Assembly: GCA_947455145.1 (NCBI GenBank)
Contig: CANGME010000012.1
Span: 1-64,000 of the forward strand
Origin: Comamonadaceae bacterium
Lineage (GTDB): Bacteria > Pseudomonadota > Gammaproteobacteria > Burkholderiales > Burkholderiaceae_C
Direction of reading: 5' to 3'
DNA: 64,000 nt
Below the pieces are notes generated by a model that did no database searches, had not been told where the DNA came from, and was given only the letters and a program-made list of their open reading frames with translations. The stretch's first letter is position 1, and every line of letters begins with the position of its first letter. A program made the translations under genes and the position numbers. Shown piece after piece: positions 24,783 through 34,249 of the stretch.

Positions 24783-26365
24783 GGAGCTTGCGTGTCGAGC
24801 AACTGCCGTAGCGCTTTGCGGTCAACTTTGCCGTTGGCACTGAGGGGTATGGCATTCAGGGCAATGATGCGGTTGGGCAGCATGTAGGGTGGTAGGCGCG
24901 ATTTCAGCGCTTCAATGGTGCGCGGCGCATCAATTGACGCGGCGTTGACAAAGCTGACGATCCCGCGCGCCATGCCGTCGGCCACAGGCCATGCTACCGA
25001 TCCGACGATGTCTGACCCACAAACCATTCTCAGGTGCGCGTCGATTTCTTCCAACTCAACGCGATAGCCCATCACCTTGACTTGGTTGTCGATCCGGCCC
25101 AGGCAATGAAAGCGTCCGTGTTCGTCACACAGGGCCAGGTCTCCTGTGCGGTACCAGCGCCGCCCCTCCAGCAGGGGGAAGCGCGCTGTTGTCAAGGCTG
25201 GCGCACCGAGGTAGCCGTCAGACAATTGAACGCCCGCAATCAGCAGTTCCCCCGGCGTATTGCGGGCGACGGGCTGGTCGTTTTCATCCACGACTTGAGC
25301 TTCGTTGCCAGGCAGTGGCAGGCCAATTGAAACAGCATCGCGTCCCGGCGTCAGGGCCAAGGGCTTAGAAACCACTTGGTACAGACAGAAGACGGTGGCC
25401 TCGGTGGGGCCGTACAGGTTGAAAATGAGGCTGTTGGGTGCCGCGCTCTGCCAAGCCGTGACGGTGCTTGCGGGCAATTGCTCTCCACCGAAAACAGTGA
25501 GGCGAAGCGTGGCCAGACTGCCTGGTGCCAGGGCTTTGAGTTGACGCAACATGCCGGCCAGTGAAGGGACGGAATTCCAAACAGTGAGCTCTGAATGCTT
25601 GACGAATTTGACGGCATTCATCACGGTCGTTGCAGGCAAGATGTGCAAAGCCGCCCCGGCCTCCCAGGTCGAGAACATGTTGTGCACTGAAAAATCGAAG
25701 CTGAGTTCGCAGGTTTCCAAAGCGCGGTCACTGGCCTGCAAGCCAAGCTGCTGGCAGATCATAGTCACGTAATGTCGGGCTGCGCCTGCGGAAATCATCA
25801 CACCTTTTGGTATCCCCGTGGTGCCGGAAGTGAAGATGATGTAAGCCGTGTCAGACGCCTTCACCAAGGCCGGTGCTGACAGCGTCGCTGGGGGCAGTGA
25901 CGTGAGTTGGATCAGTGAGTGGGAGGGGTTCTCCCAAGCCGTCAAGGGTGGCTGCCCGACATGAATCACCAGCGTCGGGCAGGCTTGGAGCAAGCGTCCG
26001 GTCAGCAATTTCAGGCCTTCATCGTCGGTGATGAGGGCAGACAGGTTGCATTGGGCCAGCAGGGTCAGTATGCGGTCTTGCGGCTGCTTCAAGGCGATGG
26101 GTACATAGGTGGCCCCAGCCCAGCACGCCCCCAGCAAAGCCACACAGGCATCGACGCCCCGGGAGGCAAGTATGCCGACGCGCGGCGCTTGCCCCTCAGG
26201 GCTGAGCGTCAAGCACGATGCCAATCGTGCAGCGCGCTCGGCAAATTCACCATAACTCAGGGTTTGGCTCTGACATGCAATCGCGGTGGTGTGTGGACTG
26301 TGCAGCGCGTGTTGATGGATGGCAGATGCTAGATTGAAATTTTCAAGCGCAATGGTTTTCAACAA
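24779..26365 (-). CDS. Amino-acid adenylation enzyme (DltA-like)
   Basis: A 528-residue AMP-forming ligase. Core motifs: YIIFTSGTTGIPKGV, NLYGPTEATVFC, YRTGDLALCDEHG, GRIDNQVKVMGYRVELEEID and the C-terminal LPLSANGKVDRKAL-like segment (IPLSANGKVDRKAL). The substrate-binding region begins LSFDFSVHN; I cannot reliably read the amino acid. The start is one of two adjacent TTG codons (26365/26362) after AGGGA, since no ATG lies nearby. It overlaps the MBOAT-like gene by ATGA and follows the protease gene by 54 bp. Confidence 0.88.
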   Translation of the reverse strand: MLKTIALENFNLASAIHQHALHSPHTTAIACQSQTLSYGEFAERAARLASCLTLSPEGQAPRVGILASRGVDACVALLGACWAGATYVPIALKQPQDRILTLLAQCNLSALITDDEGLKLLTGRLLQACPTLVIHVGQPPLTAWENPSHSLIQLTSLPPATLSAPALVKASDTAYIIFTSGTTGIPKGVMISAGAARHYVTMICQQLGLQASDRALETCELSFDFSVHNMFSTWEAGAALHILPATTVMNAVKFVKHSELTVWNSVPSLAGMLRQLKALAPGSLATLRLTVFGGEQLPASTVTAWQSAAPNSLIFNLYGPTEATVFCLYQVVSKPLALTPGRDAVSIGLPLPGNEAQVVDENDQPVARNTPGELLIAGVQLSDGYLGAPALTTARFPLLEGRRWYRTGDLALCDEHGRFHCLGRIDNQVKVMGYRVELEEIDAHLRMVCGSDIVGSVAWPVADGMARGIVSFVNAASIDAPRTIEALKSRLPPYMLPNRIIALNAIPLSANGKVDRKALRQLLDTQAP

Positions 26366-26419
26366 ACAGTCCCTGGTATTTTTTTGTGTCAGCTAGTCGC
26401 ATGCTTGAGCCGAAGGCTA

Positions 26420-27562
26420 CTACGGCGCTTGTCGCGGCTTGGGTCGCAAACCCGGTGTCACATCCAGCGTCAAAGAGGTATCTTGGCGTTGCAGCGCAAA
26501 TTTGGCGGCACTGCCGGGTGGCAGAGCGGCCACGCCGGAGAGAAGTTCGGAGACGTTGCGGACGGCCTTACCTGAGACGGCGATCACCACGTCACCAGGG
26601 CGAATGCCTGCGGCGGCTGCGGGGCCGTTTTGCAGCACACCGGTGATGATGACGCCTTGCGTGTCCGGCTTGACACCAAAGGTTTGCGCCAGCTCGGGCG
26701 TGAGCTCGTTAGGCTCAACGCCGATCCAGCCGCGCGTGACGCGACCTTCTCTCACGATGCTCTCCAACACCTGCTTGGCGGTGGACACGGGGATGGCAAA
26801 ACCAATGCCCATGCTGCCCCCGGATCGGGAGTAAATGGCGGTGTTGATGCCTTGGAGGTGGCCATTGGTGTCCACCAGTGCGCCACCCGAGTTGCCGGGG
26901 TTGATGGCGGCATCGGTCTGGATGAAGTTCTCAAACGTGTTGATGCCTAACTGGTTGCGCCCCAGCGCGCTGACGATGCCACTGGTGACCGTCTGGCCGA
27001 CGCCAAAGGGGTTGCCAATGGCCAGCACTTGGTCACCCACCTGCAGTGCCTCGGAATGACCCAGCACGATGACAGGGAGTTGGTCGAGTTCAATCTTCAG
27101 CACAGCCAGGTCGCTTTCGGGGTCGGTGCCAATCACTTTGGCGCGGGCGCGGCGGCTGTCGTTGAGGATGACTTCGATCTCGTCCGCACCTTCGACCACA
27201 TGGTTATTGGTGAGCACGTAGCCGCTGGCGCTGACGATGACACCACTACCCAAGCCGACCTGGGGTTCGTTGCGTTGATCCCCAAAAAAGAAGCGAAACC
27301 AAGGGTCGTTGGCGTTGGGGTTTTTGCGGGCGGCTTTGCTGGTGTTGATGCTGACCACGGCGGAGGATGCTTTTTGCGCGGCTGCGCGCAGGCTGCCGGG
27401 TGGTACTGCGGCGCTGGGCTCATGGGGAGCCTGGATCAAGGCGATAGCCCCAGACGTGGAGGTGGACTTGCCTAGCCACTCGGGCTTGAGTGTGCCGATC
27501 ACAAAATAGGCCGCCAGCAGCACGGTGACGGATTGGGAGAATAGGAGCCAGAATCGTTTCAT
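26420..27562 (-). CDS. Periplasmic serine endoprotease, DegS/DegQ type (one PDZ domain)
   Basis: A 380-residue trypsin-like protease anchored by one N-terminal membrane segment (residues 5-25). The triad is visible in VLTNNHVV (His), SDLAVLK (Asp) and GNSGGALV (Ser), followed by a single PDZ domain (residues 270-365). One PDZ plus an uncleaved anchor is the DegS layout. ATG at 27562 is chosen over an upstream start at 27613. It is divergent from the Nif3-like gene and may be co-transcribed with the adenylation gene downstream. Confidence 0.93.
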   Translation of the reverse strand: MKRFWLLFSQSVTVLLAAYFVIGTLKPEWLGKSTSTSGAIALIQAPHEPSAAVPPGSLRAAAQKASSAVVSINTSKAARKNPNANDPWFRFFFGDQRNEPQVGLGSGVIVSASGYVLTNNHVVEGADEIEVILNDSRRARAKVIGTDPESDLAVLKIELDQLPVIVLGHSEALQVGDQVLAIGNPFGVGQTVTSGIVSALGRNQLGINTFENFIQTDAAINPGNSGGALVDTNGHLQGINTAIYSRSGGSMGIGFAIPVSTAKQVLESIVREGRVTRGWIGVEPNELTPELAQTFGVKPDTQGVIITGVLQNGPAAAAGIRPGDVVIAVSGKAVRNVSELLSGVAALPPGSAAKFALQRQDTSLTLDVTPGLRPKPRQAP

Positions 27563-27620
27563 GTTTGAAATTGTAGAGCGGCAAGGGCGCACGGACTGCC
27601 GACTGACCGACAATTAGCCC

Positions 27621-28388
27621 ATGATTGATCGCCAATACCTTCTCCAAACCTTTGACACGCTGCTGCAACCCGAGCGTTTTCGAGACTATGGCCCAAACGG
27701 ATTGCAAGTGGAGGGCGCAGCTCGCATCAGCAAAATCGTCTCGGGCGTGACGGCCAGCCGGGCGCTGATCGAAGCGGCGATTGCCGCGCAGGCCGATGCG
27801 ATTTTTGTGCACCATGGCCTGTTTTGGCGTGGGCAAGACGGGCGGGTGACGGGCTGGATGAAGCAGCGCCTGGCCTTGCTGCTGGCGCATGACATCAACC
27901 TGTTTGCCTACCACCTGCCGCTGGATGCGCACCCCGAGCTGGGCAACAATGCGCAACTGGGTTTCAAGCTGGGGCTAACGGCGAGAGCTCGCTTTGGGGA
28001 ACAGGACTTGGGCTTTATCGGCGCTCGCATGGCCGATCAGGCAGAGGATGGGTTTGCCAGCGCCCAAGTCTTGGCTACACATGTGGAGTTGGCATTGAAT
28101 CGGCCTTTAACCCTCATCAATATTGGAAAAAAAGCTATAAAAAAAATTGCATGGTGCACCGGCGGTGCGCAAAATTATTTCGAAGCTGCTATTGCCGCCG
28201 GGGCTGACGCCTTCATTACCGGCGAAATTTCGGAGCCGCAGGCGCACCTGGCACGAGAGTGCGACGTGGCTTTCATCGCTTGCGGCCACCATGCCAGCGA
28301 GCGCTATGGCGCACCCGCAGTGGCCGCGCACGTGGCAGCGCAGCTGGGGCTGGCCCATGAATTTATAGAGATCGACAACCCCGCCTGA
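27621..28388 (+). CDS. Nif3-like dinuclear metal-centre protein (YbgI family)
   Basis: A 255-residue cytoplasmic protein of the Nif3 family, sometimes annotated as GTP cyclohydrolase I type 2; its real activity is unsettled. Metal ligands appear in FVHHGLFW, AYHLPLDAH, and near the end ACGHHASERYG. The coding sequence contains an A7-GCTAT-A8 stretch at 28127-28146 (residues KKAIKK), a site prone to slippage. It is divergent from the protease gene and seven bases before pdxA. Confidence 0.92.
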   Translation: MIDRQYLLQTFDTLLQPERFRDYGPNGLQVEGAARISKIVSGVTASRALIEAAIAAQADAIFVHHGLFWRGQDGRVTGWMKQRLALLLAHDINLFAYHLPLDAHPELGNNAQLGFKLGLTARARFGEQDLGFIGARMADQAEDGFASAQVLATHVELALNRPLTLINIGKKAIKKIAWCTGGAQNYFEAAIAAGADAFITGEISEPQAHLARECDVAFIACGHHASERYGAPAVAAHVAAQLGLAHEFIEIDNPA

Positions 28389-28395
28389 GTTCAGC

Positions 28396-29448
28396 ATGCC
28401 GAGTACGCACACAAAACCCATTGCCATCACCCTTGGCGACGCTGCAGGTATTGGCCCTGAAGTCATTGCCAAGGCGTTCCAAGATGCTCCTGCCCTGACA
28501 CAGGGCTGCTTTGTCGTAGGCGAGGTGAGCACGATGCGGCGCGCCACGCGATTGATCCAACGAGAGGGGGAGATAGTGCTGCCACTGGTCGTGATAGAGC
28601 GGCCTGATGAAGCGCTAGAGCTGCCACCTCACTGTCTTCCTATGCTATCAATTGAGGAGCTTTCTAAACCCATTCCGTATGGACAAATCAGCGCACAGTC
28701 AGGTGAATTGGCTGGCCGTTGTGTGGTCTGGGCAGCGCTGGCGGCGCTGCGCGGCGAGATTGCCGCTATGGTGACCGCTCCGCTACACAAAGAAGCTTTG
28801 GCGGCATCGGGGCCTCCCTTCAATGCCTTTCCCGGTCATACCGAATTGCTTCAGGCGCTGGCGGCTGAGCATGTGGGCAAGTCGGTGTCCGAGCTGCCTG
28901 TGCGCATGATGCTGGCCAATGATGAGTTGCGCACGGTGTTGGTGAGCATTCACATGTCGTTGCGCGAGGCGATTGACGCGGTGACGTTTGACCAGGTGCT
29001 GCAAACACTGCGTATCACGCACGACTCGCTCAAGTCTGTGCTGGGCCGTGCGCCCCGCATCGGGGTCGCGGGATTGAACCCTCATGCGGGTGAGGGCGGT
29101 TTGTTTGGCCGTGAAGAAATCGAGATCATTGCCCCGGCGATGCAGGCGGCGCGTCAACTAGGCATTGACGTCAGCGGTCCGTGGGCTCCAGACACCGTGT
29201 TCATGCGGGCACGCGTGGTCAAGGGTGAACCGGGTGAGTTTGATGTGGTGGTGGCGATGTACCACGATCAAGGCTTAATTCCGGTGAAGTATTTAGGGGT
29301 GGAGAAGGGTGTCAACGTCACCCTAGGCCTGCCGCTGGTGCGCACCAGCCCGGACCATGGCACAGCGTTTGATATCGCTGGCAAGGGTGTCGCGGATGCC
29401 TCCAGCTTGATCGAGGCGATCCGCATGGCGCGTCAGCTTGTGGGCTGA
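28396..29448 (+). CDS. pdxA: 4-hydroxythreonine-4-phosphate dehydrogenase PdxA
   Basis: Catalyses an NAD-dependent oxidation in the DXP-dependent route to pyridoxal 5'-phosphate. The 350 residues include the family start ITLGDAAGIGPEVIAKA, the segment FPGHTELL, NPHAGEGGLFG with metal ligands, and MYHDQGLIPVKY. In many beta-proteobacteria pdxA pairs with ksgA; here it follows nif3 instead. A 13-bp perfect hairpin spans its stop codon. Confidence 0.96.
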   Translation: MPSTHTKPIAITLGDAAGIGPEVIAKAFQDAPALTQGCFVVGEVSTMRRATRLIQREGEIVLPLVVIERPDEALELPPHCLPMLSIEELSKPIPYGQISAQSGELAGRCVVWAALAALRGEIAAMVTAPLHKEALAASGPPFNAFPGHTELLQALAAEHVGKSVSELPVRMMLANDELRTVLVSIHMSLREAIDAVTFDQVLQTLRITHDSLKSVLGRAPRIGVAGLNPHAGEGGLFGREEIEIIAPAMQAARQLGIDVSGPWAPDTVFMRARVVKGEPGEFDVVVAMYHDQGLIPVKYLGVEKGVNVTLGLPLVRTSPDHGTAFDIAGKGVADASSLIEAIRMARQLVG

Positions 29449-29456
29449 CGCGCCAT
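29425..29456. terminator. Strong hairpin over the pdxA stop codon
   Basis: ATGGCGCGTCAGC (29425-29437) pairs perfectly with GCTGACGCGCCAT (29444-29456) around a six-base loop. It lies between convergent pdxA and mscL. No run of T follows on either strand, so it is either a Rho-assisted or mRNA-protecting stem rather than a classic intrinsic terminator. Confidence 0.55.
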
Positions 29457-29470
29457 CGCAAGAGGCTTGC

Positions 29471-29899
29471 TTATTTCTTCAGGCTGTCGCGAATCTCGCG
29501 CAGCAAGACCACGTCTTCCGGCGTCACAGGCTCAGCGACTGGCGCGGGAACTTCGGCCGATTTCATGCGGTTAATTTGTTTGATCATCAAGAAGATGATG
29601 AAGGCCAGAATCGCAAAATTGACCGCTACGGTGATGAAGCTACCGTAGGCCATGACGGGTACTCCGGCTTTCTTCAAGGCGTCCAGCGTGGTGCCTGTTC
29701 CCGGGGGAATGCTGCCCAGCACCAAAAACAGGTTAGAAAAATCCAGCTTACCGATGATGGCACCGACGACGGGCATGATCAAATCGCCCACGACAGAATC
29801 GACAATCTTGCCGAACGCGCCGCCGATGATCACGCCCACGGCGAGATCGACCACATTGCCCTTGACGGCAAATTCTTTGAACTCTTGCAGCATACCCAT
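29471..29899 (-). CDS. mscL: Large-conductance mechanosensitive channel MscL
   Basis: A 142-residue inner-membrane channel that opens under osmotic downshock. The first amphipathic helix and TM1 read [24 protein letters not shown], split here as [13 protein letters not shown] and [12 protein letters not shown]; the second helix is near residues 75-98 and the charged bundle ends [13 protein letters not shown] at 29899 with AAAGGAG upstream, and a good promoter at 29934-29962. Divergent from the prenyl synthase gene. Confidence 0.96.
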   Translation of the reverse strand: MGMLQEFKEFAVKGNVVDLAVGVIIGGAFGKIVDSVVGDLIMPVVGAIIGKLDFSNLFLVLGSIPPGTGTTLDALKKAGVPVMAYGSFITVAVNFAILAFIIFLMIKQINRMKSAEVPAPVAEPVTPEDVVLLREIRDSLKK

Positions 29900-29933
29900 G
29901 GTGAAGGTCTCCTTTGTTGTTGGTGAAGCCGCG

Positions 29934-29962
29934 AGTATCACCGAAGCTTTGTCCCTCTGCAA
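29934..29962 (-). promoter_or_regulatory. Sigma-70 promoter of mscL
   Basis: On the minus strand TTGCAG (29957-29962) and GATACT (29934-29939) are separated by 17 bp, upstream of the mscL ATG at 29899. Confidence 0.65.
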
Positions 29963-30003
29963 AGAATGCACGCTGCTTGAGTGGGGTGTCGCAGGTGGCT
30001 TTC

Positions 30004-30009
30004 TATAAT
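30004..30009 (+). promoter_or_regulatory. -10 box for the prenyl synthase gene
   Basis: A perfect TATAAT lies 36 bp before the chosen GTG start at 30045. No good -35 is seen at 16-18 bp, so the promoter assignment rests on the -10 alone. Confidence 0.45.
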
Positions 30010-30044
30010 TGCGTGACTTACTACCGGCTCTTAGCCTCTTTCCT

Positions 30045-31022
30045 GTGACCGCTGCCCCATCCACCAACCCACTCGCCCTGATTGCCAATGACATGCGCGA
30101 GGTGGACCGTGTCATTGCGCAACGCCTGGATTCGGGTGTGCCGCTGGTGGCTCAAGTGTCGCGTTACATCATCTCGGCTGGTGGCAAGCGCCTGCGCCCG
30201 GCCTTGCTACTTCTGGCGTGCGGGGCTTTGGGCTACGAAGGTGAGCAACGCTACAACTTGGCAGCCGTGGTGGAGTTCATCCACACCGCCACCCTGTTGC
30301 ATGACGATGTGGTGGATGACTCCGCCCTGCGTCGGGGCAATGCGACAGCCAATGAGACCTTTGGCAATCCGGCCAGCGTCCTGGTGGGTGACTTCTTGTA
30401 TTCACGCGCCTTTCAGATGATGGTAGACGCGAAAAACATGCGCATCATGCAGGTTCTGGCCGACGCTACCAACGTTATCGCGGAGGGCGAAGTTCTGCAA
30501 CTGATGAACATGCACAACGCCAGTCTTGATGAGGAAGGCTATTTGCAAGTCATTAGGTCCAAAACCGCCAAGCTGTTTGAAGCAAGCGCCCGCGTGGGTG
30601 CGATTTTGGCGGGTGGTGATGTCGCGATGGAAGACGCATGTGCCAACTACGGCAATGCTCTGGGCACGGCCTTTCAAGTGATTGATGATGTGTTGGATTA
30701 CGACGGGGATGCCGCCGTAATGGGCAAAAGCCTGGGCGACGATTTGCGGGAAGGCAAGGCCACCTTGCCCTTGATTGCAGCCATGCAGCGTGGCACGTCA
30801 GCTGAGCGTGGGGTAATCCAAAGTGCGATTGAAAATGGCTCCGTTACTGAGCTTGATGCGGTGATTCGCATCGTGCGCCAGACAGGTTCCCTCGACGTGG
30901 CGCGTCAATCGGCGGCGATGGAGGCCGAACGCGCGATGACGCAAGCCAAGCGGCTTCCAGCGGGGGTTTATGTGGACAGTTTGGTACAATTGGCCGCACT
31001 GTCATTGGGCCGCCAGACCTGA
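30045..31022 (+). CDS. ispB: All-trans polyprenyl (octaprenyl) diphosphate synthase
   Basis: Makes the isoprenoid side chain of ubiquinone from farnesyl and isopentenyl diphosphates. The first Asp-rich motif is [15 protein letters not shown] and the second is [23 protein letters not shown] is the substrate-binding segment. From the GTG at 30045 the protein is 325 residues, matching the family; a TTG at 30009 overlaps the -10 box and is unlikely. Chain length eight is inferred from the family in beta-proteobacteria, not read from the sequence. Confidence 0.9.
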   Translation: MTAAPSTNPLALIANDMREVDRVIAQRLDSGVPLVAQVSRYIISAGGKRLRPALLLLACGALGYEGEQRYNLAAVVEFIHTATLLHDDVVDDSALRRGNATANETFGNPASVLVGDFLYSRAFQMMVDAKNMRIMQVLADATNVIAEGEVLQLMNMHNASLDEEGYLQVIRSKTAKLFEASARVGAILAGGDVAMEDACANYGNALGTAFQVIDDVLDYDGDAAVMGKSLGDDLREGKATLPLIAAMQRGTSAERGVIQSAIENGSVTELDAVIRIVRQTGSLDVARQSAAMEAERAMTQAKRLPAGVYVDSLVQLAALSLGRQT

Positions 31023-31044
31023 TGGTGGCAGTCCAAATACACAT

Positions 31045-31121
<77 letters not shown>

Positions 31122-31262
31122 ATCAATTCTTGCCCCCATTTTTGCGTCCTGTTGCGCTGCAACGTCTGCTTTCGATTGGCGCTAGCGGTTTCGATTTACA
31201 CCCATCCGGCAATCGGCGATGATTCCGCCAGTGTTTCAAAGCATTCCACTTACCCTCGGCCC

Positions 31263-32999
31263 ATGACTGCAGTCCCCTCCGCCCTAAATAAAGATACTGC
31301 CACCATCGCATTGCCAGGACTCGGTCGAGCCTTGATTCTGGCGGGCAAGTTGGGGCAAGAATCCGCAGAAGCGATTTACCGCAAAGCTGCAATCAAGCGC
31401 ACCAGCTTCATTGCAGAGTTGACCGGCTCGGGTGCAGTCTCACCCTATGACTTGGCTCACACCATGTCGGTGGCGTTTTCCGCGCCTTTGATCGACATCG
31501 ACGCTATTGACCCGCAACGCCTGCCCAAGGACTTGCTCGATATCAAGATTTGCCAAGACTACCGGGTGGTGGTGTTGAGCCGTCGCAACAATCGACTGTC
31601 GGTGGCCACGGCCGATCCATCTGATCAGGCAGCGGCTGAAAAAATCAAGTTCGCTAGTCAGATGGGTGTGGACTGGATCATTGCCGAATACGACAAGCTG
31701 CTGAAATTCGTAGATATTAATTCCAAATCCGCCAGCGAGACGATGGACAACATCATCGGGGGCGATTTTGAATTTGATGAAACATCTGCTGAACCCATCA
31801 ACGAAGAAGAGGACGATAAAGCCTCAGATGTTGATGACGCGCCGGTCGTCAAGTTTTTGCAAAAAATGCTGCTCGATGCGATCGGCATGCGGGCCTCGGA
31901 TTTGCATTTTGAGCCCTACGAGCACAACTACCGCGTGCGTTTTCGCATTGACGGTGAGCTTCGCGAAATCGCGTCTCCCCCCATCTCCATCAAGGATAAG
32001 CTTGCGTCGCGCATCAAAGTGATTTCGCGCATGGACATCTCGGAAAAACGCATTCCGCAAGACGGGCGGATGAAGCTCAAGGTCAGCGCGGATCGGGTGA
32101 TCGATTTTCGTGTTAGTACCCTCCCCACCCTGTTTGGCGAAAAAATTGTGATCCGAATTTTGGACCCGAGCAGCGCCCGCCTAGGCATTGAGGCGCTGGG
32201 CTATGAGCCTGAGGAAAAAGAGCGCTTGCTCAAGGCTATTGCCCGGCCTTACGGCATGATTTTGGTCACTGGCCCCACAGGTTCTGGCAAAACTGTGTCG
32301 CTTTACACCTGCTTGAACCTGCTCAACAAGCCGGGGGTTAACATCGCCACGGCCGAAGACCCCTCAGAGATTAACTTGCCCGGCGTAAATCAGGTCAACG
32401 TGAACGACAAGGCGGGTCTGACGTTTGCGGCGGCCCTGAAGTCCTTCTTGCGGCAAGATCCCGACATCATCATGGTGGGTGAGATTCGCGACCTCGAAAC
32501 AGCAGATATCTCGATTAAAGCAGCGCAGACGGGTCATTTGGTTCTTTCTACCTTGCACACGAACGATGCCCCTGCCACGTTGACCCGCATGCGTAACATG
32601 GGCATCGCGCCCTTCAATATTGCCTCTAGCGTGATTTTGATCACTGCACAGCGATTGGCGCGTCGGCTCTGCCCGAGTTGCAAAGCCCCTGCTGATGTTC
32701 CCACTGAAACCTTGTTAGAGGCAGGGTATGACAGTAGCGAGCTGGATGGAACTTGGCAGACATACCGCCCAGTGGGATGTTCAGCGTGCAACAACGGTTA
32801 CAAAGGGCGGGTCGGTATTTACCAAGTGATGCCCATCACGGAAGAAATTCAGCGCATCATTCTGCGCGATGGCTCAGCTCTTGAAATCGCTCAGCAATCC
32901 AAGCTTGAGGGCGTACGCTCCCTGCGTCAATCGGGCTTGCATAAAGTCAAAATGGGCATGACCTCGCTGGAAGAGGTTGTTGCCTGCACCAATGAATAA
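31263..32999 (+). CDS. pilB: Type IV-A pilus assembly ATPase PilB
   Basis: The hexameric motor that drives pilus extension. It has 578 residues: an N-terminal T2SSE_N domain, then the ATPase core with Walker A GPTGSGKT near residue 336, the Asp box region, Walker B IIMVGEIRDLETA, the His box HLVLSTLHTND, and a tetracysteine zinc site (CPSCK ... CSACNNGYKGR). First of pilB-pilC-pilD, with 23 bp to pilC. I start it at the ATG at 31263, which gives the standard N-terminus; a frame opening at 31152 is too long and runs close to the tRNA. Confidence 0.97.
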   Translation: MTAVPSALNKDTATIALPGLGRALILAGKLGQESAEAIYRKAAIKRTSFIAELTGSGAVSPYDLAHTMSVAFSAPLIDIDAIDPQRLPKDLLDIKICQDYRVVVLSRRNNRLSVATADPSDQAAAEKIKFASQMGVDWIIAEYDKLLKFVDINSKSASETMDNIIGGDFEFDETSAEPINEEEDDKASDVDDAPVVKFLQKMLLDAIGMRASDLHFEPYEHNYRVRFRIDGELREIASPPISIKDKLASRIKVISRMDISEKRIPQDGRMKLKVSADRVIDFRVSTLPTLFGEKIVIRILDPSSARLGIEALGYEPEEKERLLKAIARPYGMILVTGPTGSGKTVSLYTCLNLLNKPGVNIATAEDPSEINLPGVNQVNVNDKAGLTFAAALKSFLRQDPDIIMVGEIRDLETADISIKAAQTGHLVLSTLHTNDAPATLTRMRNMGIAPFNIASSVILITAQRLARRLCPSCKAPADVPTETLLEAGYDSSELDGTWQTYRPVGCSACNNGYKGRVGIYQVMPITEEIQRIILRDGSALEIAQQSKLEGVRSLRQSGLHKVKMGMTSLEEVVACTNE

Positions 33000-33022
33000 A
33001 CCGTAAGGAATCCGGGCATACC

Positions 33023-34249
33023 ATGGCAACTGCAAAAACCAAAGCAAACCCAGGAACCAAAGAGATTGTCTACGAATGGGAAGGTAAAGACCGGGGCGGA
33101 AAGATTGTGCGCGGTGAAATGCGGGCCGCTGGAGAAAATCAGGTGCAAGCCGCTCTTCGCCGTCAAGGCATTCTTGTCAACAAGCTCAAAAAGCGCAAGA
33201 TGCGTTCGGGCAAGAAGATCAAGCCCAAAGACATCGCACTCTTCACGCGGCAGTTGGCCACCATGATGAAGGCGGGTGTTCCCTTGCTACAGGCTTTTGA
33301 CATTGTGGGTCGGGGTAATACCAACGCCAGTGTTACAAAACTGCTCAACGACATTCGCGTTGATGTAGAGACCGGCACCTCTTTGAGTACAGCATTTCGC
33401 AAACACCCGCTGTACTTCAACACTTTGTATTGCAACTTGGTAGAGGCCGGTGAGCAAGCCGGTATTTTGGATCAGTTGCTGGATCGCTTGGCGGTTTACA
33501 TGGAGAAGACGGAGGCTATCAAATCCAAGATCAAATCTGCTTTGATGTACCCCACTTCAGTGCTGGTGGTGGCCTTTGTGGTGGTGGCGGTGATCATGAT
33601 TTTTGTGATTCCAGCTTTTAAAGAAGTATTTACTTCTTTTGGTGCCGATCTGCCAGCCCCTACCCTGTTTGTGATGGCCATAAGCGAGTTTTTTGTAGCT
33701 TATTGGTGGTTGATCTTTAGCAGCATTGGAGGGGGGATTTATTTTTTCATGCAAGCTTGGCAGCGAAATGAAAAAATGCAGAAGTTCATGGATCGTCTGC
33801 TGTTGCAAGTGCCTATTTTTGGCACACTGATCAACAAATCGTGCATCGCACGCTGGACTCGTACCTTGTCCACCATGTTTGCCGCAGGCGTGCCCTTGGT
33901 GGAAGCACTTGATTCGGTCGGCGGCGCTTCGGGCAATTCGGTGTACCAGGTTGCGACTGAGAAAATTCAACAAGAGGTCTCAACCGGCACCAGTTTGACA
34001 ACGGCCATGACCAACGTGAACCTGTTCCCGTCCATGGTGCTGCAAATGTGCTCGATTGGCGAAGAGTCCGGTTCGATTGACCACATGCTCGGCAAAGCGG
34101 CTGATTTTTACGAGGCCGAGGTGGACGAGATGGTGGCCGGTTTGTCGAGTCTGATGGAGCCCATCATCATCGTGTTCCTTGGCGGATTGATTGGCGGCAT
34201 TGTGGTCTCTATGTACCTGCCGATTTTCAAGCTGGGGCAGGTGGTCTGA
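33023..34249 (+). CDS. pilC: Type IV pilus inner-membrane platform protein PilC
   Basis: A 408-residue member of the GspF/PilC family, which couples PilB to pilus growth. Two repeated T2SSF domains are visible (LFTRQLATMMKAGVPLLQAFD and WTRTLSTMFAAGVPLVEALD in equivalent places), with three membrane segments, the last ending at the C-terminus (IVVSMYLPIFKLGQVV). Its stop overlaps the pilD start. Confidence 0.97.
   Translation: MATAKTKANPGTKEIVYEWEGKDRGGKIVRGEMRAAGENQVQAALRRQGILVNKLKKRKMRSGKKIKPKDIALFTRQLATMMKAGVPLLQAFDIVGRGNTNASVTKLLNDIRVDVETGTSLSTAFRKHPLYFNTLYCNLVEAGEQAGILDQLLDRLAVYMEKTEAIKSKIKSALMYPTSVLVVAFVVVAVIMIFVIPAFKEVFTSFGADLPAPTLFVMAISEFFVAYWWLIFSSIGGGIYFFMQAWQRNEKMQKFMDRLLLQVPIFGTLINKSCIARWTRTLSTMFAAGVPLVEALDSVGGASGNSVYQVATEKIQQEVSTGTSLTTAMTNVNLFPSMVLQMCSIGEESGSIDHMLGKAADFYEAEVDEMVAGLSSLMEPIIIVFLGGLIGGIVVSMYLPIFKLGQVV

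Noticed and set aside
29438-29926. 162-residue plus-strand frame antisense to mscL
   Set aside because: It lies entirely over the mscL coding region, has no recognisable domain and rests on codon mirroring.
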